Of a DNA stretch of 64,000 bases, positions 8,156 to 16,900 are shown piece by piece; positions within the stretch are counted from its first letter, which is position 1, and each line of letters starts with the position of its first letter. This DNA is from Actinoallomurus sp963823735 (GTDB lineage Bacteria; Actinomycetota; Actinomycetes; Streptosporangiales; Streptosporangiaceae), in the NCBI GenBank assembly GCA_963823735.1, contig CAWGMO010000003.1, forward strand, positions 434,001 through 498,000, written 5' to 3'. Below the pieces are notes generated by a model. It saw only the letters and a list, made by a program, of their open reading frames with translations, searched no databases and was not told the origin of the DNA. The position numbers were made by a program, and so were the translations under genes.

Positions 8156-8952
8156 TCCGTCCACTCTTTCGTCACTCTCTCTATCAGCTCGACGGACTCA
8201 TGTGGAGATAGAGCCGTTTCGCGTATATCTTCCCAAATTTTTGTGATTTGGGCAATCTTGGCCTCGGCTTCGATCACTTGCCCATTGAGGGTGGTGTCCA
8301 GGTTGGCGATCTCGGTTCTGTTGAATCTCGCGGTCATGAATGGGCAACTTGGGTAGTACTCAGTCCCCAGCGGCACGATCTTGATGACGATGTTGGGCTG
8401 GGAGGCGAGCTCGCATAGTCGTGCTAACTGCTCCAGCATCACCTGCTTGTCGCCGAAGGTACGTCGAATCGCGTACTCGTCGATGACGAAAATGCACATC
8501 GGTGGATTCTCGTCATTGAGTATCGCTTGCCGTTCGATCCTGCGACGGACCAGTTCCTCAATGTCGATCGGCGAGTGCCGGTTGTGCTGAAGAACTGCCT
8601 GTGCGTATGCGGGCGTTTGGAGCAGCCCAGGCACGACGAACAGTTCGAAGTTCTGAATCAGGGTCGCCTGGGCTTCAGCCGACAGCCATCCCTCTCGCCA
8701 CTCTGACGGTACGTCGCGCGTGACCCACCGGTCGAAGTAGCGTGCCAGGTAGCCGTTAGTGTCGAGCGCCTCGTCACAGCGCTCGACGTCTTTCACGTGA
8801 GGCGTGCGCCTGCCGTTGATCCACTGGCTCACAGTGGATGCGGCGACGTGAAGTTTCTCCGCGAGCTGCCTTCCGGTCAGGCCTGCGGCCTCACATGCGA
8901 GCCCGAGCTCTTTACCCCAGCTATCTAGCGCTGTCTCGCGTTTCGGTGCCAT
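8152..8952 (-). CDS. XRE-family regulator with DUF5753 domain
   Basis: This 266-residue actinobacterial regulator has an N-terminal helix-turn-helix (about residues 20-75, LTGRQLAEKLHVAASTVSQW). The DUF5753 region follows (about 95-262), with the typical FELFVVPGLLQTPAYAQAVL and later VIDEYAIRR and IKIVPLG motifs. Family members usually pair with a small DUF397 protein, and several influence development or antibiotic production. The local GC content is clearly lower than in neighbouring genes, suggesting later acquisition or relaxed codon use. It overlaps the truncated DUF397 frame by four bases. Confidence 0.9.
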   Translation of the reverse strand: MAPKRETALDSWGKELGLACEAAGLTGRQLAEKLHVAASTVSQWINGRRTPHVKDVERCDEALDTNGYLARYFDRWVTRDVPSEWREGWLSAEAQATLIQNFELFVVPGLLQTPAYAQAVLQHNRHSPIDIEELVRRRIERQAILNDENPPMCIFVIDEYAIRRTFGDKQVMLEQLARLCELASQPNIVIKIVPLGTEYYPSCPFMTARFNRTEIANLDTTLNGQVIEAEAKIAQITKIWEDIRETALSPHESVELIERVTKEWTE

Positions 8953-9084
8953 CTCGGGTTCACATCCTGCCGTGAATATCGATCGGAGCTTCGCTGGTCA
9001 ACGACGGCGCTTCATTGCTTCACAAGCCTATCCGCTGGCCGCGAATATGTGACCCGAAAAAGTCACCTGTGGATGGAGTATCGC

Positions 9085-9357
9085 ATGGTCATCAATAGCG
9101 CGGATGAGCTGATCAAACAGCTCGACGAAGCGTGCAGGCGCCGAGGCCTCATGACGGTCGTGATGGAGCCGTCGACCCGGATCAAAGTGTTCGCCCCGGG
9201 CGGCAACGCACGCCTGGACGAGGTGGTGTCCCTCCGCCCGAACAAGTCCGAGATCCTCACTTGGCACTGGTCCTGGGGCGACCCGATCTGCCCCGCCACC
9301 GAAGTCGACCAAGCCGCGAAACGCATCGAGAACGTCGTCTCGGTGAGACTCGCATGA
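9085..9357 (+). CDS. Small hypothetical protein, first gene of a coupled trio
   Basis: This 90-residue soluble protein was not recognised. The ATG at 9085 is chosen because GGAG lies six bases upstream; an in-frame GTG at 9049 has no such support. The sequence is mixed alpha/beta in look (DELIKQLDEACRRRGL, then a beta-rich ILTWHWSWGDPICPATEVDQ) and lacks a signal peptide. Its stop overlaps the next ATG (ATGA), as that gene's stop overlaps the third. The trio therefore looks like one translation unit. The XRE/DUF397 pair lies divergently upstream. Confidence 0.68.
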   Translation: MVINSADELIKQLDEACRRRGLMTVVMEPSTRIKVFAPGGNARLDEVVSLRPNKSEILTWHWSWGDPICPATEVDQAAKRIENVVSVRLA

Positions 9358-9617
9358 GAACGCCACTGGAGGGCCTCGACAGCCCGATCACCGCCCTGCG
9401 ACTCCCCGACGAGATCATCCTCTGCCTTGCCGTCTCCCCGAACCCGCCGGAAACGATCGAGGACGTACTGACCCTGACCCGAGAGGACCGCCTCAACGAG
9501 GTCAGAGGCATCGGTCCGGCCCGGAAACGCGCGATCGAGGTGGCACTCCGCCTGGCGGGCTGCGACCTGGGGGAACGTCCCGGCCGCCAGTTCTTCCTCC
9601 GCGGAGGCAGCCGATGA
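9354..9617 (+). CDS. Small helix-hairpin-helix protein resembling RNA polymerase alpha C-terminal domain
   Basis: This 87-residue protein resembles the alpha-CTD fold of RNA polymerase. LDSPITALRLPDEIILCLAV matches the first helices, IEDVLTLTREDRLNEVRGIG the middle, and GPARKRAIEVAL the helix-hairpin-helix. In the alpha subunit this domain binds UP-element DNA and activators. Here it stands alone, without the assembly domain, so it could bind DNA or regulators. The resemblance is by eye only. Both ends overlap their neighbours by four bases. Confidence 0.68.
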   Translation: MRTPLEGLDSPITALRLPDEIILCLAVSPNPPETIEDVLTLTREDRLNEVRGIGPARKRAIEVALRLAGCDLGERPGRQFFLRGGSR

Positions 9618-9793
9618 GGATCATTTGGCACCTGGACCAGGACGCCGTGGACGCCGCCCGGCTCCTGGACCAGATGTGGAGCCCGCAACGCGTGGCCCGC
9701 CTGATCGACCGACCTCCCAAGAACCGTCGCCGCTTCTTCCGGGACAAGACGTACCGCCGCGGTGCCAGGAAGTACGAAGAGCGTTGCGCGTGA
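9614..9793 (+). CDS. 59-residue basic protein, last gene of the trio
   Basis: The ATG overlaps the previous stop. The product (MRIIWHLDQDAVDAARLLDQ at the start) has an acidic, Leu-rich N-terminal helix. A strongly basic C-terminal half follows (PPKNRRRFFRDKTYRRGARK), which suggests nucleic-acid contact. No family was recognised. The perfect start/stop coupling with two upstream genes, with the high-GC codon use continuing across the junctions, supports that it is a real gene. Confidence 0.6.
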   Translation: MRIIWHLDQDAVDAARLLDQMWSPQRVARLIDRPPKNRRRFFRDKTYRRGARKYEERCA

Positions 9794-9890
9794 CCGCGCT
9801 CTCATGGCGTTGGGGCTCGCCGCCGTGCCGGTCACGCCCGGAGAATGGGCGTCTGAGCTCGAAGGTCGTGCGGCGCGCCGTACCCTCAAG

Positions 9891-9919
9891 CACGGCGGCG
9901 GGTGGTCACCGCCGCCGTG
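9891..9919. terminator. Hairpin between convergent genes
   Basis: CACGGCGGC...GCCGCCGTG forms a GC-rich stem with an inner GGTG/CACC pairing. It lies between the stop of the small-protein trio (9793) and the convergent membrane gene (9935). There is no T-run on either side, so termination strength is uncertain. Confidence 0.5.
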
Positions 9920-9934
9920 GCCGCATCGGAGACG

Positions 9935-10189
9935 TCACTCGACCTCTTTGAGCACCCGCTCGATCGACTCCAGCCGGTTCTGCATCGAGGCCAGTTGCGG
10001 GGTGAGTTCACCGAGCCTGCGTTCGAGCTCCTCGTTGCTCCCGGCCGCACGCTCGGCGAGGCGGCGGTACTCCTGCTCACGGCGCGCGCCGACCTTCGTA
10101 CGCCATGCCGCGATCACCGTCCAGACGACGAGGGCGACCAGGACGATCAGCAGCGCCGCCCAGATCTCGGCCGACAGGTCGTTCTTCAT
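9935..10189 (-). CDS. Small membrane protein with C-terminal coiled coil
   Basis: This 84-residue protein has one N-terminal membrane helix (about residues 8-28, IWAALLIVLVALVVWTVIAA). A charged region and a heptad-like stretch (about 48-84, NEELERRLGELTPQLASMQN) follow, predicted to be a coiled coil. The layout resembles PspB-type small membrane proteins, but I see no diagnostic motif. Its ATG overlaps the ArsR-family gene's stop by four bases, so it is co-translated with that regulator and may be its target or partner. Confidence 0.78.
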   Translation of the reverse strand: MKNDLSAEIWAALLIVLVALVVWTVIAAWRTKVGARREQEYRRLAERAAGSNEELERRLGELTPQLASMQNRLESIERVLKEVE

Positions 10190-10515
10190 GCGGGCGTCCC
10201 TTCGTCCGTGGTGAGGGTGAGTGCCGCGGCTTGGACGGCGGCGGGCGTCAAGTGAAGGGTGAACGGTCTGACTTCGTAGTACTTCATGGCCTTCCCGTCT
10301 TCGGAGACTTCGACGGCGGCCGAGACGAGCCCGGCTGCCTCCAGTTTTCGTAGATGGACCTGGAGCAGCGGGCGGCTGATCCCCAGCTCGCGGGCGAGCC
10401 GGCTCACGTAGTCGCGCCCGTCCGCGAGTGCCGCGATGACACGCAGCCGGTGCGGGTTGGCGAGCGAGGCGAGCACGCGCACCAGGTCATCTCCGGTCAG
10501 TTCAGATACTTCCAT
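10186..10515 (-). CDS. ArsR/SmtB-like winged-helix regulator
   Basis: This 109-residue one-component regulator starts at the ATG at 10515, with AAGGGA five bases upstream. It has a winged helix (about residues 10-75, LASLANPHRLRVIAALADGR, then LARELGISRPLLQVHLRKLE as recognition helix). A short C-terminal beta/helix part (YYEVRPFTLHLTPAAV) follows. No metal-binding Cys cluster of the ArsR metal sensors is visible, so the signal is unknown. The start codon faces a near-perfect 32-bp palindrome at 10525-10556, which makes autoregulation very likely. It is co-translated with the membrane gene at 9935. Confidence 0.88.
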   Translation of the reverse strand: MEVSELTGDDLVRVLASLANPHRLRVIAALADGRDYVSRLARELGISRPLLQVHLRKLEAAGLVSAAVEVSEDGKAMKYYEVRPFTLHLTPAAVQAAALTLTTDEGTPA

Positions 10516-10524
10516 AGCATTCCC

Positions 10525-10556
10525 TTGCACATGCAAATAATTATTGGCAGGTGCAA
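10525..10556. promoter_or_regulatory. 32-bp near-perfect palindrome, probable ArsR-family operator
   Basis: TTGCAC (10525-10530) pairs with GTGCAA (10551-10556). The inner AATAATTATT (10536-10545) is itself a perfect palindrome with the same centre. Over 32 bp only two of sixteen base pairs fail. It is an AT-rich island in GC-rich DNA, placed between the divergent regulator (10515) and lipoprotein (10600) genes. It could control both and also supply a -10 element. Confidence 0.75.
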
Positions 10557-10599
10557 AGGGATCTGTCAACGCCAGATGCGAGACTCGCCCGGAGCGGCA

Positions 10600-11358
10600 A
10601 TGCTGGGGAGTATGAAGAGCGCCGCACGCAACTCCGGCTTCGTGGCAGCCGGGCTCGCCGTCGCCGTACTCGCGGCAGGCTGCGCCAAGAAGCCCACCCT
10701 CAAGCCGAACGGCACCCGCGTCGCCCAAGCACGTGAAGCCGCACGCGAACGCCTGAACCGCGACCTCGCCGCGATCGCCAAGGATCTCCCCGAGTTCCAC
10801 CTGTTGGCGAAGCCCGAGGTCGACACCTGTAGCCGCGGCCGAGACGACTGGAAGACCAAGGACAACTTCCGGTCGGAGTGCCATCTGCGAGTGGCGGTCG
10901 CGTACATGTTCACCGGCGAGGTCGCCCCGCAGGCCACGACGCTGCATTCGGTCCTGAGCAGACAGGGCTGGACCCCCGGATGGCCCGAAGGCGGCGGAAT
11001 CCCGGCCCTGCTGAAGGAGTACTGGGACACCGAACGAGACCGCCCGCGCTACGATCCCGGGCCGCCCGAGGCGAACTACCAACAGGGCAAGCCAACGCCT
11101 CCAGGCAGCAAGAGCCTCGGCGACGCACCCCGCACCCTCCGCGTCTACTTCACCACTGCCGACCTACCCGACAACCGCCAGATCGCAGGCACCGCCGCCG
11201 ACACGGCCACCGACCACATCCGAACCCCCGAGGCAGGCGGCCTCGAATACCACCGCACGGTCAACGGCACCCCCTGGGCCACACCCTGGCGCGCCGCCCG
11301 CAAGCCAGGATCCCGCCTCGCGGTGCTGACGTTCGAGGAGCACTACGCCCGAAACTGA
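10600..11358 (+). CDS. Putative lipoprotein, function unknown
   Basis: This 252-residue exported protein starts at the ATG at 10600, with GGAG five bases upstream. An in-frame ATG at 10612 is too close to its GGGGAG. The signal peptide (FVAAGLAVAVLAAGC) ends in a lipobox, Cys27. The mature part has a helical segment (REAARERLNRDLAAIAKDLP), two Cys in CSRG...SECHLRVAVAY that may pair, and a Pro/Gly-rich middle. No family was recognised. It is divergent from the ArsR-family gene across the palindrome. Confidence 0.75.
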   Translation: MLGSMKSAARNSGFVAAGLAVAVLAAGCAKKPTLKPNGTRVAQAREAARERLNRDLAAIAKDLPEFHLLAKPEVDTCSRGRDDWKTKDNFRSECHLRVAVAYMFTGEVAPQATTLHSVLSRQGWTPGWPEGGGIPALLKEYWDTERDRPRYDPGPPEANYQQGKPTPPGSKSLGDAPRTLRVYFTTADLPDNRQIAGTAADTATDHIRTPEAGGLEYHRTVNGTPWATPWRAARKPGSRLAVLTFEEHYARN

Positions 11359-11365
11359 CCGACGG

Positions 11366-11412
11366 CCTTGTGAGCGGCAGGTCGCCGGCTCGAATCCGCC
11401 CGGAGGCTCACC
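11366..11412 (+). other. Degenerate tRNA 3'-half-like fragment (possible attachment site)
   Basis: GCCGG-CTCGAAT-CCGCC (11384-11400) looks like a T arm with one mispair, preceded by AGGTC. CGGAGGC-T-CACC resembles a 3' acceptor strand. No matching 5' half is present because the lipoprotein gene ends at 11358, so this is not a working tRNA. Such fragments commonly mark integration ends. It sits exactly where accessory DNA (toxin-antitoxin, then RHS) begins. The evidence is weak. Confidence 0.3.
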
Positions 11413-11572
11413 TTCTCTCCATGGAGCGGCACTCGGATGCGAACTCCGTCGATGTTCGTCCCTGACAGCAGCGGCGAGGATGCCATGGCGGGGGGCTTCG
11501 GAGTCTCGTTCTCGATGTGTGGGGTTCGGGGAGCGGGTGCTGCGGGTATGAGTCCAGCGTTATATTGGCCTG

Positions 11573-11948
11573 GTGGAGTGGGACGTCGTTCTCTTAGAGC
11601 CGGTCGAGACCTGGTTCCTGAAGCTCTGCGAGTCCGAACCAGATTCGGCGGTGCTGAGCGAACAGGCCATCGACCGCCCGGCTGCTGTCGGCCCCGCGTT
11701 GGGCCGGCCTCTCGTCGACACATTTGGAGCACAGTGCACTCCGCGACCTGAAGGAGCTTAGGCCCGGCTCCCGCGGTCGCTCGGAGATCCGAATGCTGTT
11801 CGTCTTCGACCCGGATCGGGCGGCGATTTTTCTGGTCGCAGGCGACAAGGCGGGGCAATGGTCGCACTGGTATGAGGAAGCGATCCCGCTCGCTGAAGCC
11901 CGGTACGCCGACTACCGGGCAGAGAAGGACAAGGAGGGCGACCGATGA
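11573..11948 (+). pseudogene. HigB/Gp49-like toxin of a type II module, frameshifted as sequenced
   Basis: The GTG start at 11573 sits behind a TATATT element. The opening EWDVVLLEPVETWFLKLC is typical of the Gp49-like/HigB (RelE-superfamily) toxins. These cleave mRNA on the ribosome. At TTT (11723-11725) one extra T breaks the frame: GRPLVDT is followed, one frame over, by LEHSALRDLKELRPGSRGRS and the conserved IRMLFVFDPDRAAIFLVAGD. Removing one T gives about 124 residues, normal for the family. The stop overlaps the antitoxin ATG. With an intact antitoxin the toxin may be dead, or the T may be a sequence error. Confidence 0.8.
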
Positions 11949-12274
11949 ACACCGGACGCAACTGGCGAGACATTAAGGCTGAGGCCCATCGCCGCCATCC
12001 TGAGCTGGCCGACCCTGAACGCCAGGCGAAGGCGCGTGCTGATCTCGATGCCTACGTCGCCGGCCATCACCTTGGTGAGCTGCGCAAAGCTGTCGGGAAA
12101 ACGCAGGTCGAGCTTGCCGGCGTCCTGGGCGTATCTCAGTCCCGGATCTCACAAATCGAGAACGGCAAGATCGAAGCGATGGAGCTTGAGACGCTACGGG
12201 CCTATGCGATCGCGCTGGGTGGGCGTCTGGACGTCACGGTCAGCGTCGGACCTCACTCCGTCAAGGTCGCCTGA
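11945..12274 (+). CDS. HigA-like XRE antitoxin
   Basis: This 109-residue antitoxin has a helix-turn-helix at about residues 45-85 (GKTQVELAGVLGVSQSRISQ, IENGKIEAMELETLRAYAIA). It ends with GGRLDVTVSVGPHSVKV. The N-terminal helix (WRDIKAEAHRRHPELADPER) probably wraps the toxin. The ATG overlaps the toxin stop. Toxin-first order is typical of higBA. As in the family, it likely represses its own promoter near 11561. Confidence 0.88.
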   Translation: MNTGRNWRDIKAEAHRRHPELADPERQAKARADLDAYVAGHHLGELRKAVGKTQVELAGVLGVSQSRISQIENGKIEAMELETLRAYAIALGGRLDVTVSVGPHSVKVA

Positions 12275-12715
12275 GCGACGGTCGGATCGGCACATAACGT
12301 TGGTCGCATAGCGGGTGTCGCGCCAGGTCCGGGTCATGTCGCCCGCCAGTGCCCGCCGGAGCTCCCAATCTCACCCGCCAAAGACCCCCGCAGAAGATCG
12401 CCGGGGTCTTTTGACGGCGACGACGAACTCTGTGGAGCGGGATGGTCGGTCTGCTGGATCTCGGTCGTTCACGGTCGACGCCTGGTATTCCCACGATTCT
12501 TCGACGCCTCCCCTTCGCTGGTCGTGCGAGGGGATCTCATTCCGCGCAGGTTGGACAGTTCGCCGCGCCGGAGCGTGTCCTGGCCGCTGAGTATCGCCGA
12601 TAAAGGTGTCGTTTCCGGGTGATGTGATGCCCGTCGATAAGGCTGTTTCGGGTCTTTGTGGGTTGTGTTAGCTTCGTTGCGTTTTGTGATGCCGGGGGCT
12701 GGCGTAGGGGGATGT
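12275..12715. other. Gene-free stretch between the toxin-antitoxin module and the YbaB-like gene
   Basis: I see no credible gene here. It holds one hairpin terminator (12380-12412). Further on, a drop in GC from about 12590 leads into the GGGGGA ribosome site before 12716. A promoter for the toxin gene set should lie in the last 120 bp (TTGTGATGCC-rich), but no clean -35/-10 pair can be defined. Confidence 0.5.
12380..12412. terminator. Bidirectional hairpin terminator
   Basis: AAAGACCCC (12380-12388) and GGGGTCTTT (12403-12411) form a perfect 9-bp stem, with a T-run on one strand and an A-run on the other. It ends the toxin-antitoxin module. Confidence 0.75.
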
Positions 12716-13147
12716 GTGGCCGACTTTAATGGCGATGAGTTCGGGCGGTTGCTGGAGGACACGCGGAGGGCGCTCGATGCGCTCCGTATCGGGTCCGGTG
12801 TGGCTTCGGAGGATGTCGAACCGGTGTGCGGTGAGGGTTCGGCGGCCGAGGGGCGGGTGAGTGCGCGGGTGGCGTCGGGTGGTCATCTTGAGGCGCTGAC
12901 GGTCGACGCCCGGTTGTTGCGGTCGGGGTCGGAGGAGGTGTGCGCGCAGATCATGGTGGCGGTGAACGCCGCCATGGACGACCTGAAGGCGCGGCCGCGC
13001 AGGCCGGGACGGCGGCGGATCCGGTGGCGCTGGCGGAGACCCTGGAGGGCTTGCAGACGGAGTCATGCGGCAGATGAGCCGGTTCACCGAGGGGATCGCC
13101 GAGACGGTCGCGAAGATCAATGGTGCGGCGTCGGGTGGTGCGGACTC
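12716..13147 (+). pseudogene. YbaB/EbfC-like protein, frameshifted as sequenced
   Basis: The GTG at 12716 follows GGGGGA. The frame reads about 90 residues with the YbaB core (AEGRVSARVASGGHLEALTV, then SEEVCAQIMVAVNAAMDDLK). YbaB-like proteins are small nucleoid-associated dimers, and in actinobacteria relatives often precede WXG100 genes of toxin export loci. After DLKA the frame jumps. AAQAGTAADPVALAETLEGL is in a second frame, and MRQMSRFTEGIAETVAKING in a third. At least two single-base deletions are needed. As printed, the first frame runs on into the next gene, creating a false 271-residue fusion. Confidence 0.7.
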
Positions 13148-13471
13148 GTGGCCGGTGATGAGATCGACATCCAGTCCGGGTCGCTGCGGAAGGCCGGCTC
13201 GGACCTGCATCGGGCGTCGCAGGCGCTGGACACGGCGTGGAAGGGGTTCCAGCCGGATGCGAAGAACCTGAAGTACGGGTCGACGGACATGGTGGGCTCC
13301 CTGATCGGGACCGCGTACGAGGCGGTACTGGAATGGGCGCACACCTCCTATGACTCGGCGGCCAAGGCGTTCGCCTCGTACGGCGACGCAATCCATCACA
13401 TGGCCGACCAGTACGACAGCGCGGACCGCTCCAGTACGGATGCCGCCAAGCGCGTGGGCAAGGGCGCGTAG
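13148..13471 (+). CDS. WXG100-like secreted helical protein
   Basis: This 107-residue helical protein starts at a GTG at 13148 (AGDEIDIQSGSLRKAGSDLH). A two-helix layout with a turn around AWKGFQPD is consistent with the WXG100/ESAT-6 superfamily. It ends in a charged tail (SADRSSTDAAKRVGKGA). Such proteins guide or chaperone toxins through type VII secretion. It lies six bases before the next WXG-type gene, in the same order as other actinobacterial polymorphic toxin loci. No YxxxD/E signal was confidently placed, so the export route is inferred. Confidence 0.72.
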   Translation: MAGDEIDIQSGSLRKAGSDLHRASQALDTAWKGFQPDAKNLKYGSTDMVGSLIGTAYEAVLEWAHTSYDSAAKAFASYGDAIHHMADQYDSADRSSTDAAKRVGKGA

Positions 13472-13476
13472 CGGCC

Positions 13477-13974
13477 ATGGGGATGACACTGCCGGGCGAA
13501 CTGGAACGCCTGCTGAACGACCTTGGGTTCAACTGGCCGGAGATCGATGAGGAGCGGCTGTTCGAGCTGGGACAGTCCTGGAGCGCGTACGGCGGCAAGC
13601 TGGAGCAGATCAGTGCCGACGCCGAACGCGCCGCCGAAGAGGTGTGGTCGGGGAACAGCGGCCCGGCGATCGAGGCGTTCAAGTCCCGTTGGGAGCATGA
13701 GAAGTCCCCGGCGCAGATCTTGAAGAAGGGTGCGACCGCAGGTCACACGCTGGGCGCGATCTTGATGGTGTGCGGTGAGGTCGTGCTCGCGCTGAAGATC
13801 AACGTGATCGTGCAGTTGACGATCTTGTTAATGGAGATCATCGAGGCGCTCGCGACGGTGGAGGTGACCTTCGGGGCGTCGTTGCTGGAGATCCCGGTGT
13901 TCAAGGAGATCCAGCAGATGGTCATCAACGCGATCATCAATGAGGCGATCAACGCGATTCTCGGGGCGGGCTGA
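13477..13974 (+). CDS. CpnT-N/WXG-type helical protein preceding the RHS toxin
   Basis: This 165-residue protein has an N-terminal WXG-like helical hairpin (SWSAYGGKLEQISADAERAA, then EEVWSGNSGPAIEAFKSRWE). A long hydrophobic region follows (about residues 90-160, GAILMVCGEVVLALKI and later helices). This matches the 'channel-forming CpnT N-terminal-like' proteins that often precede or fuse to RHS toxins. The stop overlaps the RHS ATG (TGATG), so the two are coupled and the protein probably accompanies the toxin across the membrane. Confidence 0.75.
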   Translation: MGMTLPGELERLLNDLGFNWPEIDEERLFELGQSWSAYGGKLEQISADAERAAEEVWSGNSGPAIEAFKSRWEHEKSPAQILKKGATAGHTLGAILMVCGEVVLALKINVIVQLTILLMEIIEALATVEVTFGASLLEIPVFKEIQQMVINAIINEAINAILGAG

Positions 13975-16900
13975 TGGAAGGCGGGAAGGTCGGCGCCACG
14001 ATCGTGGAGGCCGCCGTCAAGGACCTGCTCGGGGACGCGGCCGAGGAAGTCGGCAAGGACGCACTCCGCGACGGCCTCAAGGCGACCGCGAAGGATGCCG
14101 CCAAGGACGCGGCGGAGACTGCGGGCAAGGACGCGGCGGAGGACGCAGGCAAAGACGTCGGTAAGGACGCCGCGAAGGCAGGCGAAGAAGGTGCCGAGCG
14201 CGACGCGGGCAAGGCGCTCAAGGACGGAAAGCCCGGCGAGGATCCGGGAATCAGGACCAAGACTCCGGACCCGATCGATGTGGCGACCGGTGAGGTGCTG
14301 TTCGCTGAAACCGACCTGACCCTCCCGGGTGTGCTCCCGCTGGTATTCGAGCGCATCCACCTTTCGTCGTACCGGCAGGGTGGGCTGTACGGGATCTCCT
14401 GGGCCTCCACGGTGGACCAGCGCCTGGAGATCACCGACGACGCGATCCGCTACGCCGCCCCGGACGGGACCATCCGCGCCTACCCACCGGCGTTCTCCCC
14501 GGGCATCGCACTGCCGCCGGAGACCGGTCCGATGCGGCCACTGACCTGGCTCGGCGCCGACGGCTACATCATCGACGACCCGCGCACCGGCCACCGCCTG
14601 CACTTCCCCGCCGCCAGCGGGGTGCACGGCTGGCGGCTGCCGATCGCGGCGATCAGCGACCGCAACGGCAACCGCATCACCTTCCACTACGACCAGACCG
14701 ACACCCTCACCGAGGTACACCACTCGGGCGGGTACAGGGTCGCCCTCGAAACCGACGGCCCGGTCGGCCGCAAACGCATACGGGCCCTACGCCTCCTCAC
14801 CTCCGATGAAGGCGAAGGCATTACCGTCGTCCGGTACGGCTACGACCCGGCCGGGCACCTCAGCGAGATCACCAACTCCAGCGGCCTCCCGCTGCGCTTC
14901 TTCTACGACCCAGCCGGCCGCATGACCGGCTGGCGAGATCAAAACGGTCACGAGTACCGCTTCGACTACGACGACCAGGGCCGAGCGGTCCGCGGCCACG
15001 GCACCGACGGCTATCTGGATGTCTCACTCGCCTACGAGCCGAACGCCACCATCCTCACCGACTCACTTGGTCACCGAACTACCTACCAGCTCGACGAACG
15101 CCGGAAGGTCATCGCCGAGACCAACCCGCTCGGCAACACCACCACCACCGAATGGGACGACCGCGACCGGCTCATCGCCCACACCGACCCACTCGGCCAC
15201 ACCACCCGCTACACCTACGACCTCTATGGGAACTGCGTCCGGCTCGACCGCGCCGACGGCACGACGATCGAGGCGGCCTTCGACGACCTCGACAAGCCGG
15301 TCCAGCTCGCGGGACCCGACGGCACCGTGTCGCGCAATGCCTACGACCCCGCGGGCAACCACATCACGGCGATCAACCCGACCGGCGCGACCACGCGCTA
15401 CGCCTACGACGAGCGCGGTGGTCTGACGGCCGTCACCGACGCGCTCGGCAATCTAGCCCAGGTCGGCATGGGGCCGGCGGGCCTGCCGAACCGGATCATC
15501 GACCCGACCGGATCCGAGCTGAGCTACCAGCGCGACGCGTTCGGCCGACTGATCGGCGTCACCGACGCCCTTGGCCAGACAACACGATTCGAGTGGAATC
15601 TTGAGGGCCGCCTGACGACCCGGATTCTGCCCAGCGGCGCAACCGAGGCCTGGGAGTACGACCCCGAAGGCAACCCGGTCATCTACACCGACGCCGTCGG
15701 GCAGACCACGTACTCGACATACGGCCCGTTCGACCTCCCGGCCGTCCAGATCCGGTCGGATGGCACCCGGCTGGAGTTCCAGCACGACACCGAACTCAGA
15801 CTCACCCAGGTCATCAATCCACAGCGGCTGACCTGGCGTATACGTACGGTCCCGCAGGTGATCTGGCTGAGGAGATCGACTTCGATGGCCGGGTCCTGCG
15901 CTACGCCCACGATCCGGCCGGACGCCTCGTCCGACGGACCAACGGCGTAGGTGAGGTCACCGACTATGTGCGCGACCTGTTCGGCAACATCGTCGAGCAG
16001 CGTTCCGCGGACCGGATCAGCACCTTCACCCACGACGCCGCCGGACGTCTCGTCCGCGCGGTCGGGCCGGACGCGGACATAGCCTTCCACCGAGACCCGC
16101 TCGGCCGGGTGATCGCCAAGACGTGCGATGGCCGAACCCTCGCCTCCACATACGACGCCCTCGGACGGCGGGTGCACCGCCAACCCCCTCCGGCGCCGAG
16201 TCGGCGTGGACTTCACGTCCCCGTGCGCCGGCCGATCGACCTGGCCACCGCGGGCCAGAACCTCCGCTTCACCTACGACGAGGCCGCCCGCGAGACACGA
16301 CGCCACATCGGCAGCGGAGCCATCCTCGACCAGCAGTACGACGTCGACGACCGGCTGGTCTCCCAGGCACTGTGGGGAGCACCAGCACCAAGCGGGGCCA
16401 GGCCCGCCGAACCGCGGCTGCTGCAGCATCGCACGTACACGCGGCGACCGGATGGCAACGTCACTGCCGTTGGAGATCGGCTGCGCGGCGGACCACCCTC
16501 GACCTCGACCGTGCCGGTCGCGTCACCGCGGTCAACGCCCACGGCTGGAGCGAACGCTACGCCTACGACCCGGCGGGCAACATCGTTCGCACGACCGCCA
16601 GCGACCCGGCCAGCCAGGACACCTCCCTGTCCGCCGCGGTCGGCGACCGCGACTATACGGGAACCATCCTCCGCCGCGCCGGACGCACCACCTACGAACA
16701 CGACGCCCAGGGGGGCTGATCCGTCGGCGTACTCGTACCCTCTCTGGCCAGGTCCGCGAGTGGACCTACATATGGGACGCCGACGACCGGCTCGCCAGTG
16801 TCACGACCCCGGACCACCAGTACTGGCGGTACCGCTACGACCCCCTCGGCCGCCGGGTCGGCAAACAACGCCTCGGCCCCGATGGCGCCGTGCTCGAACA

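Noticed and set aside
11366..11412. Functional tRNA gene
   Set aside because: No D arm, anticodon arm or 5' acceptor strand can be drawn, and the T stem has a mispair. It was kept only as a possible remnant.
12656..13471. 271-codon frame joining the YbaB-like and WXG100-like proteins
   Set aside because: The middle segment has no protein-like sequence. The real continuation of YbaB is in other frames, so the fusion comes from indels.
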